Below, one piece after another: positions 8,282 through 17,458 of a stretch of 38,106 bases of DNA. The notes below the pieces were generated by a model. The model was given only the letters and a program-made list of their open reading frames with translations, was not told the DNA's origin and did not search any database. A program made the translations under genes and the position numbers. Position 1 is the first letter of the stretch, and each line of letters starts with the position of its first letter. Origin of the DNA: Chloroflexi bacterium OLB13 (GTDB lineage Bacteria; Chloroflexota; Anaerolineae; Aggregatilineales; Phototrophicaceae); contig JZRA01000014.1 in NCBI GenBank assembly GCA_001567485.1, positions 1 to 38,106 on the forward strand, written 5' to 3'.

Positions 8282-10851
8282 ATGAGTCTGTTGATTCGAC
8301 TGGGCATCCGCGACATCACGCGCCGCTTTATTCACAGCGCGCTGTTCGTGCTGGGCGTGGCGTTGGGCGTGGCGATGGTGATCGCGATCGACATCGCTAA
8401 CGGGTCGTCGAGCCGGGCGTCGAGTTGAGCACCATCAGCGTGACCGGGCGCGCGACTCACCAGATCATCGGGGGGCCGGCGGGGCTGCCATCGGACGTTT
8501 TATCGCAGTGTGCGCGTCGACCTCGGCATTCACGACAGCGCGCCGGTGGTGACGGAGTTTGTGCGCGTCGACGGCGCGAATCAGCCGCTGCGCTTGTTGG
8601 GCGTCGACACCTTCGCCGAGCCGCCGTTCCGGTCGTACCTGAGCGCGGTTGAGGTCGACAGCGGCGAGGTTACCGCGTTCGATGCAATCGCAGCGTTCAT
8701 CGCGCGGCCCGGCAGCGTGCTGATCTCGGAGGCGCTCGCGCAGCGCCTCGGCGTGACCAGCGGCGGAGCGTTGACGATCCGGACGGGCACGCGCATTTCT
8801 GAGGTGCAGGTGGTCGGTATCCTCAAGCCGGAAGACCGTGTCAGCGTGCAGGCGCTCGGCGATCTGATCCTGACCGACATCGCGACCGCGCAGGAACTGC
8901 TCGATCAGCCGGGGCGCATCACACGCATCGACCTCATCTTGCCGGAACAGGACGCCGCGTCGTTGATCGCCTCGATCGAGCGGCGGCTTCCAGAGGGCGC
9001 GCAGCTTGTCGCTGCCAGCGAAAGCGGCGATACGCTCAGCCAGATGACCGCCGCGTTCGAACTCAACTTGCAGGCGCTCAGCCTCTTGGCGCTGGTGGTC
9101 GGCGTCTTTCTGATCTACAACACGGTGACGTTCAACGTCGTGCAGCGGCGGCCGATATTGGGCATCCTGCGTTCGCTCGGGACGACGCGCCGGCAGGTGT
9201 TCGCCAGTATCCTCGGCGAGTCGCTGACATTGGGCGCGGTCGGCACGCTGGCGGGCGTGGGCCTCGGCGTGATCTTCGGGCGCGCGGCGGTCGGCCTTGT
9301 CGCGCAGACGGTGAGCAACCTGTATTTCAGCGTCGACGTGCAGGGGATCACCGTCGAGTCCTTCACGCTGATCAAAGGCGTCGCGGTCGGGCTGTTCGCC
9401 AGTGTTGGCGCAGCGGTCGTGCCGGCCTACGATGCAACCCGCACCCCGCCCGCCGGCGCGATGCGCCGTTCCGATCAAGAACTCGATATGCGCCGGCTGA
9501 CGCCGATCATCACGGCCGCCGCGGCCGCCATGATCGCGCTTGGGCTGGTGCTGCTTGCGCTGCCGACGCAGAGCATCATCGTCAGCTTCGCCGCGTTGTT
9601 CTGCATCGTCGTCGGAGGGCGTTTTTCACGCCGGCGGTGTTGATCGTCACGATGCGCCTCGTCGAGCCGGTGTTGGCGCGGCTGTTCGGCGTTGTCGGCC
9701 GGATGGCCCCGCGCGCGGTCGAACGGTCGATCAGCCGCACCGGGGTCGCTGTCGCCGCCCTGACCATCGCCGTGAGCGTGATCGTCGGCGTCAGCGTGAT
9801 GATCTCGTCGTTCCGCAGCACGGTCGCCGACTGGCTTGAGACGACGCTGGGCGCGGACATCTACATCTCGTCGCCGCTGCTGGCCGCTAATGGCTCGACT
9901 GTGGATGTCGACCCTATGGCCGCGCAGACCGTCGCGCAGACACCGGGCGTGGCCGAAGTCTCAACCAGCCGCGCCACCAGCGTCCTGTCGCCGGATTATC
10001 CCGATATGCTGCCGGTCAACGTGCAAGCCGTGACATCCGACATCGCGCCTAATCGGGGCTATGTGTGGAATGCCGCGCCGAACGGAGATGTCCCAACGGC
10101 GATGCGCGGGGGCGCGGTGATCGTCAGCGAACCGTTCGCTTTCCGGCGCGGCATCACGCCTGAACGGCGCGCGATCACGCTGGCGACCGACCACGGCCCG
10201 CAGACGTTCACAATCGCCGCCGTGTACTACGATTATTCGACCGATCAGGGGCAGGTGTTGATCTTGCGCGAGGTCTACGATCAGTATTGGGACGACCCGT
10301 ACGTGTCTTCGATCGCCGCGTTCATCACGCCGGACGCCAGCCTTGATGCCGTGATCGCGGACATCCGCGCCCGTCTCGACGGATACGATCTGAGCGTGCA
10401 GGCCAACCGTGAACTGCGCGCCGGCGTGTTCGAGGTGTTCGACAACACATTCGCCATCACGATCGCCCTGCGCCTGCTGGCGACCATCGTTGCGTTTATC
10501 GGGATTCTGAGCGCGCTGCTGTCGCTGCAGCTGGAGAACACGCGCCAGTTCGGCATCCTGCGCGCTACAGGCATGACTCCCGGCCAGTTGTGGCGATATA
10601 CCCTGCTGCAAACCGGCCTGATGGGCGGCGTGGCGGGGCTGTTGGCGCTGCCGATCGGGCTGGCGCTGGCGATGGTGCTGCTGTTTGTCATCAACGTGCG
10701 CAGCTTTGGCTGGACGATGCAGTTCTATCTCTCGCCGGAGGAGTTCGCGCTGGCGTTTGGGGTGGCGGTGGTCGCCGCGCTGCTGGCCGGAATCTATCCC
10801 GCGTACCGCATTTCGAGGCTGCAAACCGCCTACGCCCTGCGGAGTGAGTGA
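8282..10851 (+). pseudogene. FtsX/MacB-type ABC transporter permease, three frameshifts
   Basis: The gene starts at ATG 8282 with GAGG 7 bases upstream, followed by one membrane helix (ALFVLGVALGVAMVIAIDIA). The first frame stops at about 8427. Homology moves to the next frame at about 8420 (ELSTISVTGRATHQIIGGP), returns at the T-run near 8505 (YRSVRVDLGIHD), and shifts again at the G-run 9617-9619 (AFFTPAVLIVTMRLV). Read through, it is a permease of about 855 aa with two periplasmic core domains and two FtsX domains, the last ending ...SRLQTAYALRSE. Relatives export lipids, lipoproteins or peptides with a separate ATPase, but no ATPase or adaptor gene is adjacent. The largest open pieces are 8510-9643 and 9637-10851. 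Two shifts look like base losses and one like a gain, all in short homopolymers. Confidence 0.82.
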
Positions 10852-10873
10852 GCGATACGTCGCGCTGCTGCGG

Positions 10874-10879
10874 TATAAT
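10874..10879 (+). promoter_or_regulatory. -10 box upstream of holB
   Basis: A perfect TATAAT lies 39 bases before the holB ATG, just past the permease stop. I see no convincing -35 box at the usual distance. Confidence 0.4.
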
Positions 10880-10918
10880 CCGGCTCGGTAGTGTTAGGTT
10901 TGAGATGATCTTCCACCG

Positions 10919-11935
10919 ATGAATGCTGTGACCGCAAACGATGCCTCGCATTGGGGCGTCTTCGGCCACGATTGGGCCGTCGACTATCTGCGTAAGGGAC
11001 TGCGCCACGGCCGCACGCGTCAGGCGTATCTCTTCACCGGTACGCCGGGGATCGGCAAAACGACGCTGGCGCATGCCTTTGCCGCCGCGCTCAACTGCCA
11101 GCACCCGGATGTCGACGCGCGCCCGTGTGGGGAATGCCGGTCGTGCCGGGTGATCGCCAGCGGCAACCATCCCGATATCCTGTACGCCGAGGAAGATGAC
11201 TCCTCTGGCACGCTCAAGATCGAAGCCCTGCGCGATCTTATGCGCCGGCTCGCGCTCAAGCCGTATGACGCGCGGTATCGCGTCGCCATCGTGCCGGGGT
11301 TCGAGCGTGCGCGTGGCCCCGCGCAGGATGCCATCCTCAAGACCCTGGAAGAACCGCCGCCGTATGCAGTTTTGATCCTGCTGGCGAACGGCATGGAAAA
11401 CACGCTGGCGACGATCCAGAGCCGCTGCCAAATCGTCTATCTGAAGCCGGTCGCCGCCGAGATCATCGCTGGGATGCTGCGCGCTCGGTACGGGACGGAA
11501 GACGAACGGGCTGTGTTGATCGCGCGGTTGAGCGGCGGGCGCATCGGCTGGGCGGTGCAGGCCGTCCACGACGACTCGGTGCTGGAGCAGCGCGGCACGG
11601 CGCTCGATCTGCTCGAATCGCTGCTGCGGCAGTCCCGGCGCGACCGTTTCGCGCTGGCGAACGACCTTGCAGGCGACAAGCCGGCCCTACTGCGCCTGCT
11701 CGAATTATGGCAGACGTACTGGCGCGACCTGCTGCTGCTCTCCGTTGGCAACAGCGTCAAGCCGGTCAATATCGACCGCATCGCGACGCTGGAGCAGCTT
11801 TCGCGCGTGCTGCGCGTGGAGTCCGTGGAAACCGCGCTGCGCCAAACCCAGCGCGCACAGACGTTGATTCAAGGCACGAACGTCAACGTGCGCCTGCTGC
11901 TCGAAGTGCTGTTCCTCGACTATCCGGCGGCTTGA
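10919..11935 (+). CDS. holB: DNA polymerase III subunit delta' (clamp loader)
   Basis: The 338-aa AAA+ protein has a Walker A motif GTPGIGKTT (41-49) and a four-Cys zinc module (Cys60, Cys70, Cys73, Cys76). It also has the LLKTLEEPP-type segment (AILKTLEEPPPYAVLIL) and the SRC motif (TIQSRCQIVYL), all typical of delta' and gamma/tau clamp-loader subunits. The Walker B acidic pair is replaced (AIVPGFERA where an IDEA-like sequence is usual). That fits a delta' subunit, which opens the beta clamp as part of the complex rather than hydrolysing ATP itself. The length fits delta' and there is no tau-like extension. A -10 box lies at 10874-10879. The elongation factor P gene downstream has its own promoter. 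Confidence 0.92.
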   Translation: MNAVTANDASHWGVFGHDWAVDYLRKGLRHGRTRQAYLFTGTPGIGKTTLAHAFAAALNCQHPDVDARPCGECRSCRVIASGNHPDILYAEEDDSSGTLKIEALRDLMRRLALKPYDARYRVAIVPGFERARGPAQDAILKTLEEPPPYAVLILLANGMENTLATIQSRCQIVYLKPVAAEIIAGMLRARYGTEDERAVLIARLSGGRIGWAVQAVHDDSVLEQRGTALDLLESLLRQSRRDRFALANDLAGDKPALLRLLELWQTYWRDLLLLSVGNSVKPVNIDRIATLEQLSRVLRVESVETALRQTQRAQTLIQGTNVNVRLLLEVLFLDYPAA

Positions 11936-11954
11936 CCGGGCGAAGATTCTCCCC

Positions 11955-11984
11955 TTAACGCGCGCGCAATTCGTCTGTTATACT
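11955..11984 (+). promoter_or_regulatory. Promoter of efp
   Basis: TTAACG (11955-11960) and TATACT (11979-11984) are separated by 18 bases, starting in the gap after the holB stop. The predicted start point is about 30 bases before the efp ATG. Confidence 0.5.
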
Positions 11985-12020
11985 CCGGCGATACCGCACA
12001 ACAAGGCAGCATTGGCGCCC

Positions 12021-12578
12021 ATGATTGATGTAAATCAGCTTCGTAAAGGGACGACGTTCACCGAAGACGGCCACTTGTTCAAGGTGATCGACTATCAGCA
12101 TATCAAGCCGGGCCGTGGTTCGGCCACGATCCGCGTCAAGGTGCGCAATCTGCGTACCGGGTCGATCGTCGAAATGACCTATCCCTCCGGCAACACGGTG
12201 CAGGATATTCGCCTCGATAATACCGAAGTCGAATACCTGTATGACGACGGCGAATTTCTCAACTTCATCGACAACAACACGTTCGAGCAGCCGCAGCTTC
12301 GCAAAGACATCTTCGGCGATGACTTCGAGTACCTCAAAGAAGGCATGGTCATCAAGCTGAGCAGTTACGAGAGCGAGATCCTCGACTACGAGCTTCCGAC
12401 CAGCGTCGATCTGGAAGTCATCGAGAGCGAGATGGCGGTTGCCGGCGATACGGCCAACAACCCCACCAAGAAGGTCAAGGTTGAGACCGGTCTTGAGGTG
12501 CGCGTCCCGATGTTCGTCAACGTCGGCGACACGATCCGAATCAAGACTGAGGACGGCAGCTACATGACTCGCGTATAA
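12021..12578 (+). CDS. efp: Elongation factor P
   Basis: The 185-aa protein shows the three-domain EF-P fold. It has an N-terminal KOW-like domain (MIDVNQLRKGTTF), a middle OB domain with YLYDDGEFLNFIDNNTFEQ, and a C-terminal OB domain ending GDTIRIKTEDGSYMTRV. EF-P enters the ribosomal E site and relieves stalling on polyproline runs. The loop that reaches the peptidyl-transferase centre reads KPGRGS, placing Arg32 at its tip where many species have a modifiable Lys. I chose ATG 12021 because it gives the usual family N-terminus. A TTG at 12012, spaced better from AAGG at 12003-12006, would add three residues and cannot be excluded. A strong terminator follows. Confidence 0.95.
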   Translation: MIDVNQLRKGTTFTEDGHLFKVIDYQHIKPGRGSATIRVKVRNLRTGSIVEMTYPSGNTVQDIRLDNTEVEYLYDDGEFLNFIDNNTFEQPQLRKDIFGDDFEYLKEGMVIKLSSYESEILDYELPTSVDLEVIESEMAVAGDTANNPTKKVKVETGLEVRVPMFVNVGDTIRIKTEDGSYMTRV

Positions 12579-12626
12579 GCGGGTCGAACGCGCCGCAGCC
12601 AGACCGCGAACGCCCGTGTTTCGACG

Positions 12627-12656
12627 GCCCCTGCTGAACGGCAGGGGCTTTTGTTT
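12627..12656 (+). terminator. Intrinsic terminator of efp
   Basis: GCCCCTGC (12627-12634) and GCAGGGGC (12641-12648) form a perfect 8-bp stem with a 6-base loop, followed by TTTTGTTT. Confidence 0.9.
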
Positions 12657-12674
12657 ATCCTGAGGAGCAGCACT

Positions 12675-13994
12675 GTGACCGAGCAGGACAACCCCGTTTA
12701 CGCGCAAGACGCTCAGTATCGGATTCCGGTCAACGACTATCCGGCGCACCAGACTTCGATACCGCCCTCCCGCATGTTTGAACTGAAGAAGGCGCTCGAA
12801 CTGTATAAGGCGCGCAACGGCGCCGATGCGCCGGTGTACGACGCGTCGCAGGGGGATGGTGGCGCCAGCCTCCCCGGCGTGCCGGCCGAGATTTTGATGC
12901 GCGCCGCCGAACTGCAAGTCAAGCACGGCACCGGCTACGATCAGCCGTTCGGCACCAAGCAGTTCCGCGATGTATCGGCCAATCATTATTGGAAGCTCGC
13001 GGCGAACAGCGGCTGGACGCCGGAGAACATCGTGTTCGTACAGGGCGGGCGCGATGGGCTGAACAAGGCGTATCAAGCGATGGTGTCGCTCGGCCACGGG
13101 CGTGTCGGTGATTTGCTGATGGTCAGCCGCGTGCCGTGGATCAGCTATTCGTGGGGGCCGTATGGGTTGGGCCTGAACGTGCTGTATGCCCCCGGCCGCG
13201 AGGACGCGAGCTGGAAGTACACCGTTGATGGTATCCACTCCGCGGTCGATTTTGTGGCCCGTGATGGGCGTAAGATCGCCGGCATGGTCATCACCTCGCC
13301 GGACAACCCGACCGGACGCACGACGCCCGTCGAGGAGCAGATCGAGCTGGCGCACGCCGCGCTGGACGCCGGTGTCGCGTACGTGCTGTTCGACTGGATG
13401 TATCACTGGGTGACTGACGGCGGCCCGACCGACATCAACACGGTGCTGCAAGCGTTCGAGCCAGAGAAGCGCGAGCGGCTGATGATCCTCGATGGCCTGA
13501 CCAAGAGCCTCGGCGCATCGAACATCCGCAGCTGCCAGCTCGTCGCCGGGACGAAGGTCGTCAAGCATATCGTCAGCACGGCATCGCACGGCGTGGTGCC
13601 CAGCTACTATGCGCAAGCCGTGGCGATTGCCGCGTATGAGGGTGATTTCGCGAAATCGGCGGCGAGCATCATCGAGCCGACCAAGCAGAGCCGCCGTGTG
13701 CTGCGCGCCGCGTTGGAGAAGGCCGGCGTGCGCTTCGTGATGGGCGACGGCTACTACGCGTTCATCGACCTATCGCGCTACATCGCCGACGGCAAGCGGC
13801 CTGACGGAACCGGCTTCACCGACAGCGCCGACCTTGGCGCGTATCTCGGCGAGATGTTCGGGATCACGGTCGTGCCGGGCGTGTATTTCAGCGACGCGGG
13901 CAAGAACTGGGCGCGCTTCAGCTATGCCCTGCCGCCGGAGAAGACGCAGAAGGCGATTGACCGCTTCTTCGAGGGCCTGAACAGCTTAGTCTAG
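12675..13994 (+). CDS. Class I/II pyridoxal-phosphate aminotransferase
   Basis: The 439-aa fold-type I enzyme has the cofactor-binding TSPDNPTG motif, the Asp/Tyr pair in YVLFDWMYHW, and a probable Schiff-base Lys277 in LDGLTKSLGASNIRS. The C-terminal small domain ends WARFSYALPPEKTQKAIDRF, with the Arg that usually binds the substrate carboxylate. The GTG start at 12675 has GAGGAG 7 bases upstream; an earlier frame would overlap the efp terminator. Such enzymes transfer amino groups between amino acids and 2-oxoacids in the cytoplasm. The active-site surroundings (SLGASN in place of SKTFG-like sequences) are unusual, so I do not assign a substrate. It is monocistronic, followed by a terminator. 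Confidence 0.88.
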   Translation: MTEQDNPVYAQDAQYRIPVNDYPAHQTSIPPSRMFELKKALELYKARNGADAPVYDASQGDGGASLPGVPAEILMRAAELQVKHGTGYDQPFGTKQFRDVSANHYWKLAANSGWTPENIVFVQGGRDGLNKAYQAMVSLGHGRVGDLLMVSRVPWISYSWGPYGLGLNVLYAPGREDASWKYTVDGIHSAVDFVARDGRKIAGMVITSPDNPTGRTTPVEEQIELAHAALDAGVAYVLFDWMYHWVTDGGPTDINTVLQAFEPEKRERLMILDGLTKSLGASNIRSCQLVAGTKVVKHIVSTASHGVVPSYYAQAVAIAAYEGDFAKSAASIIEPTKQSRRVLRAALEKAGVRFVMGDGYYAFIDLSRYIADGKRPDGTGFTDSADLGAYLGEMFGITVVPGVYFSDAGKNWARFSYALPPEKTQKAIDRFFEGLNSLV

Positions 13995-14012
13995 TGGCTC
14001 CGCAGGACACGG

Positions 14013-14040
14013 ACGGGCGGTCAAAAGCCGCCCGTTTTTG
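14013..14040 (+). terminator. Intrinsic terminator after the aminotransferase
   Basis: CGGGCGG (14014-14020) pairs with CCGCCCG (14028-14034) around a TCAAAAG loop, with an extra A-T pair outside, followed by TTTTT. Confidence 0.9.
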
Positions 14041-14084
14041 ATTCGCGGTATAGTTGGGATCATGTCCGCACAGGAGGGATTCTC

Positions 14085-14687
14085 ATGCCTCGCAAACTGG
14101 CGATCGTGATGTTCGACGATGTCGAGGTGCTGGACTTTGCCGGCCCGTACGAAGTGTTCGCCGTGGCGCGCGACATACAGACGAACGAGCCGCTTTTCGA
14201 CGTATACCTCGTCGCTGAAGACCTGCGGCCAATCACCGCGCGCAATCGGCTGAGCATCAACCCGCACTATACGTTCTTCACCGCGCCGGAGCCGGACATC
14301 GTGCTCGTGCCGGGCGGTGATGGACGCCGCCGTCAGATGTACAACCCGGCCCTGTTGGAGTGGGTCGCCGAGCGTGGTCAGGCCGCCGAGCATGTGCTGT
14401 CGGTCTGTACCGGCGCATTCATCCTCGCCGGGGCGGGGCTGCTGCACGGGCTGGCCGCGACGACCTATCACCGGTCGTTCGAGGAGCTGGCCGCGTTCGC
14501 GCCGGACGTGCAGTTTCGCCCCGGACAGCGGTGGGTCGATAACGGCAAGGTCATCACCTCGGCCGGCGTGTCGGCCGGCATCGACATGGCGCTGCATGTG
14601 ATCAAGGTGCTGCACGGCCCCGATCAGGCGCTGCACACCGCGCGGTACATGGAGTACGAGTATTACCCACGCCACGCGGCGGACTGA
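14085..14687 (+). CDS. DJ-1/PfpI family protein
   Basis: The 200-aa single-domain protein has the nucleophile elbow SVCTGAFILAGAGLL with the conserved Cys, an upstream acidic residue in the FDDVEVLDFAGPYEVF segment, and the VPGGDG loop. The sequence resembles the GlxA-type or isocyanide-hydratase-like branch, but it lacks the AraC DNA-binding domain of GlxA regulators. Members include hydratases, glyoxalases and amidases, so the reaction is open. The ATG at 14085 has a strong AGGAGG site 7 bases upstream. It is cytoplasmic. The gene stands alone after a terminator. Confidence 0.9.
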   Translation: MPRKLAIVMFDDVEVLDFAGPYEVFAVARDIQTNEPLFDVYLVAEDLRPITARNRLSINPHYTFFTAPEPDIVLVPGGDGRRRQMYNPALLEWVAERGQAAEHVLSVCTGAFILAGAGLLHGLAATTYHRSFEELAAFAPDVQFRPGQRWVDNGKVITSAGVSAGIDMALHVIKVLHGPDQALHTARYMEYEYYPRHAAD

Positions 14688-14706
14688 CTTGGCTTTGGGC
14701 GCTGTG

Positions 14707-14735
14707 TGAACATTGGCGGGCGGATGCGCTACACT
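14707..14735 (+). promoter_or_regulatory. Probable promoter for the DUF4177-like gene and ggt
   Basis: TGAACA (14707-14712) and TACACT (14730-14735) are separated by 17 bases, 46 bases before the ATG at 14781. Confidence 0.4.
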
Positions 14736-14780
14736 TTGCGTGAAACGACCACCTGAATACATAGACCGGAGTTCTGCCTA

Positions 14781-15056
14781 ATGGAACAACGCCCACCCAC
14801 AATCACGCGTTGGGAATACCTCGTCATGGAAGCCAGCATCAACTACGGCGGTTCCAAGTTCACGCTCAACGGCGAACTCAACAACCAGCTCAAGAACGCA
14901 GCACTTCCCGCGGTGCTGAATCAGCTCGGCGCGGTCGGCTGGGAGATGATCTCGGCGCAGCCCGTCAACGCCAATATCACGCTCTACACGTTCAAGCGGC
15001 CGACCCGCGCGCCGCTGCAAAACTTGCAGAAAAACACGGACTCAGCAGGGCAGTGA
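14781..15056 (+). CDS. DUF4177-like small protein
   Basis: The 91-aa product contains the compact pattern WEYLVMEAS...LNQLGAVGWEMISAQPVN...YTFKRP, which matches the short beta-alpha-beta DUF4177 type, whose function is not known. A GGAG site lies 9 bases before the ATG. There is no signal peptide. It ends 4 bases before the gamma-glutamyltransferase frame, so the two are probably co-transcribed. A link in function is not established. Confidence 0.82.
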   Translation: MEQRPPTITRWEYLVMEASINYGGSKFTLNGELNNQLKNAALPAVLNQLGAVGWEMISAQPVNANITLYTFKRPTRAPLQNLQKNTDSAGQ

Positions 15057-15060
15057 TCCG

Positions 15061-16692
15061 ATGCGTCGCATGAACTACGACTTCATCTCGCGCCGCTCGA
15101 TGGTGCTTGGGCAGGGCGGTATGGTCGCCGCCAACAACCCGCTGGCGGCGCAGGCCGGGCTTGATGTGCTGCGGCGCGGTGGGAACGCGGCTGATGCGGC
15201 TGTCGCCACGGCGGCGATGCTCAACGTGACCGATCCGGCGTCAACCGGCATCGGCGGCGATATGTTCGCCCTATACTACGATGCAAAGTCGCGCACGATT
15301 ACGGCGCTCAACGGCAGCGGGCGCGCCCCCGCTGCGGCCAGTATCAGCGCGCTGGCGGAGCGCGGCATCACCGGCGCGATCCCCGACCGCAGTGTCTACG
15401 CGATCACCGTGCCGGGCGCGTGCATGGGTTGGCACGACCTGTTGGCGCGTCACGGCCGGATGGGGCTGGCCGATGTGCTGCGCGACCCGATCCACTATGC
15501 GCGTGACGGTTATCCGGTGCATTCGGTGTTCGGGGACGCGTGGGCCGCGCCGCGTAACGTGCGCTTTCTCGCGCAAAGCCCCAATACCGAGGACTATCTG
15601 CCGGGGGGGAAGGCGCCGAAGGTCGGGCAGGTCGTCAAGCTGCCGGGGCTGGCGCGCACGTTCCAATTGGTCGCAGAAGGCGGGCCGGCCGCTTATTACG
15701 AAGGCCCGATCGCGGAGGCCATCGTCTCGACGGTGCAGTCGTTGGGCGGCCTGCTGACGCTAGACGACCTCAAGGCGCATTGTTCGACGTGGGACGAGCC
15801 GATCAGCACGACGTATCGCGGCGTGACGATCCATGAATGTCCGCCGAACGGACAGGGCCTCACGGCGTTGATCGCGATGAACATCGCCGAGGGCTTCGAT
15901 CTGGCGGCGATGCCGTGGGACAGCCCGGAACGCCTGCACCTGATGGTCGAGGCGATGCGGCTGGCGTTCGCTGACGCGCGGCATTACATCGCCGACCCGG
16001 CGCACGCCGACGTGCCGACACACGGCCTGCTCGATAAAGGCTATGCGGCCCAGCGCCGTGCGTTGATCTCAGCCGATCACGCCATGCAGCCTCCGAGCTT
16101 CGGCATGCCGCCGGACAGCTCGGACACAGTGTACCTGTGCACTGCCGACGGTGAAGGGAACGCGTGCTCGTTCATCAACAGCCTGTACATGGGCTTCGGC
16201 ACGGGGATCGTCGCCAAAGGATACGGCGTGTTCCTGCAGAATCGCGGCGCGAATTTCGTGCTTGAACCCGGCCATCGCAACGCGTTGGAGGGCGGCAAGC
16301 GCCCGTATCATACGATCATCCCCGGCATGGCGACCCGCGCCGACGGATCGCTGTTCGGGCCGTTCGGCGTCATGGGCGGATTCATGCAGCCGCAGGGTCA
16401 CTTTCAGGTCGTCAGCGGCATGATCGACGACGTGCTCAACCCGCAGGAAGCCCTCGACCGCCCACGCTGGTGTCTGAGCGACGGTACCGGTGACAGCGTG
16501 TTGGCGTTGGAGGATGGCATTTCTTTCAAGACGGCGGCACGGTTAGCGTCGTTGGGGCATAATGTGAGGCCGGTAACTGGCGACGAACGTTCGTTGTTCG
16601 GCTGCGGGCAGATCATCATCCGCGATCCAGAGACGGGCGTGCTGTACGGCGGATGCGACCCGCGCAAGGACAGCGTCGTCGCTGTGTTCTAG
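15061..16692 (+). CDS. ggt: Gamma-glutamyltransferase family protein
   Basis: The 543-aa protein has the N-terminal GMVAANNPLAAQAGLDVLRRGGNAADAA signature area and the STGIGGDMF loop. The probable autocleavage and catalytic Thr356 is in SSDTVYLCTADGEGNA, and the PFGVMGGFMQPQGH region of the small subunit follows. Known members cleave and transfer the gamma-glutamyl group of glutathione and related amides after self-cleavage into two subunits. No signal peptide is visible, unlike periplasmic GGTs, so this form may act inside the cell. The His that often follows the catalytic TT pair is Tyr here, so substrate use may differ. The start may be ATG 15061 or ATG 15070; neither has a clear ribosome-binding site, and coupling to the preceding gene is likely. 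Confidence 0.9.
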   Translation: MRRMNYDFISRRSMVLGQGGMVAANNPLAAQAGLDVLRRGGNAADAAVATAAMLNVTDPASTGIGGDMFALYYDAKSRTITALNGSGRAPAAASISALAERGITGAIPDRSVYAITVPGACMGWHDLLARHGRMGLADVLRDPIHYARDGYPVHSVFGDAWAAPRNVRFLAQSPNTEDYLPGGKAPKVGQVVKLPGLARTFQLVAEGGPAAYYEGPIAEAIVSTVQSLGGLLTLDDLKAHCSTWDEPISTTYRGVTIHECPPNGQGLTALIAMNIAEGFDLAAMPWDSPERLHLMVEAMRLAFADARHYIADPAHADVPTHGLLDKGYAAQRRALISADHAMQPPSFGMPPDSSDTVYLCTADGEGNACSFINSLYMGFGTGIVAKGYGVFLQNRGANFVLEPGHRNALEGGKRPYHTIIPGMATRADGSLFGPFGVMGGFMQPQGHFQVVSGMIDDVLNPQEALDRPRWCLSDGTGDSVLALEDGISFKTAARLASLGHNVRPVTGDERSLFGCGQIIIRDPETGVLYGGCDPRKDSVVAVF

Positions 16693-16726
16693 CTGGACGG
16701 CGAACGAATCAACGGGGGGAGGACGC

Positions 16727-17371
16727 ATGCAGCAAGACCGAGCCACCGCGCTAAAGACGATCGCGGATCGCGTGGCGGCGTGCCGGGCGTGCCGCCTGTA
16801 TGAACGGGCGCGCAACCCGGTGCCGGGTGCGGGCGATCCGGACGCGGAGATCGTGTTCATCGGGGAAGGGCCGGGCGAGCAGGAAGATATTCAAGGGCTG
16901 CCGTTCGTCGGCCGGTCGGGGCAGTATCTCGACTATCTGCTGAACCTGATCGGTCTCAAGCGGTCGCAGGTGTTCATCGCCAACGTGGTCAAACATCGCC
17001 CGCCGAACAACCGCGATCCCCAGCCTGACGAGATCGCCGCGTGCGAGCCGTTTCTCAACGAGCAGCTGGCGGTGATCGACCCGCTGATGATCGTGACGTT
17101 GGGACGGTTCAGCATGGCGCGCTACTTCCCGAACGCCAAGATCAGTTCGATTCACGGCAAGCCGCGCTATGAGGGACGGGTCGCCTACTATCCGCTGTTT
17201 CATCCGGCGGCGGCCCTGCGCAATCCGGCCCTGCGCTACGACATGGAAGACGACGTCAACCGTATCCCGTCGATCTTGGCGGAAGTGCGCCGGCTGCGCA
17301 GTATCGCCGCGGGGATCCCGGATGCGCCGCCGCACGAGGACGATCCGCCGCGTCAATTGAGCTTGTTCTAG
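16727..17371 (+). CDS. Uracil-DNA glycosylase, family 4-like, with a Cys-to-His iron-sulfur ligand change
   Basis: The 214-aa protein has the family-4 motif GEGPGEQED (from residue 47), PFVGRSGQYLDYLL, and the late motif FHPAAALRNP. It would remove uracil from deaminated DNA. Three probable [4Fe-4S] ligands are Cys19, Cys22 and Cys106. The fourth, normally Cys in a KCRPP motif, is His90 (VVKHRPPNNRDP). The ATG has GGAGG 5 bases upstream. The C-terminus ends in RQLSLF, resembling the QxSLF-type beta-clamp-binding tails seen in other repair proteins. It lies 34 bases after ggt and may be co-transcribed with it. Confidence 0.9.
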   Translation: MQQDRATALKTIADRVAACRACRLYERARNPVPGAGDPDAEIVFIGEGPGEQEDIQGLPFVGRSGQYLDYLLNLIGLKRSQVFIANVVKHRPPNNRDPQPDEIAACEPFLNEQLAVIDPLMIVTLGRFSMARYFPNAKISSIHGKPRYEGRVAYYPLFHPAAALRNPALRYDMEDDVNRIPSILAEVRRLRSIAAGIPDAPPHEDDPPRQLSLF

Positions 17372-17458
17372 GTGGATTCGGGCTGCGCTTGAGCCAGTGA
17401 ACGCGTTTCGATTCCGGCTGACATGATGTGACCGGCGCTCAGCACGATTCACGTTCTG

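Noticed and set aside
11955..13616. 553-codon open frame on the minus strand opposite efp and the aminotransferase
   Set aside because: It lies antisense to two genes with clear motifs. In GC-rich DNA the opposite strand is often open; the product is Arg/His/Asp-rich with no family pattern.
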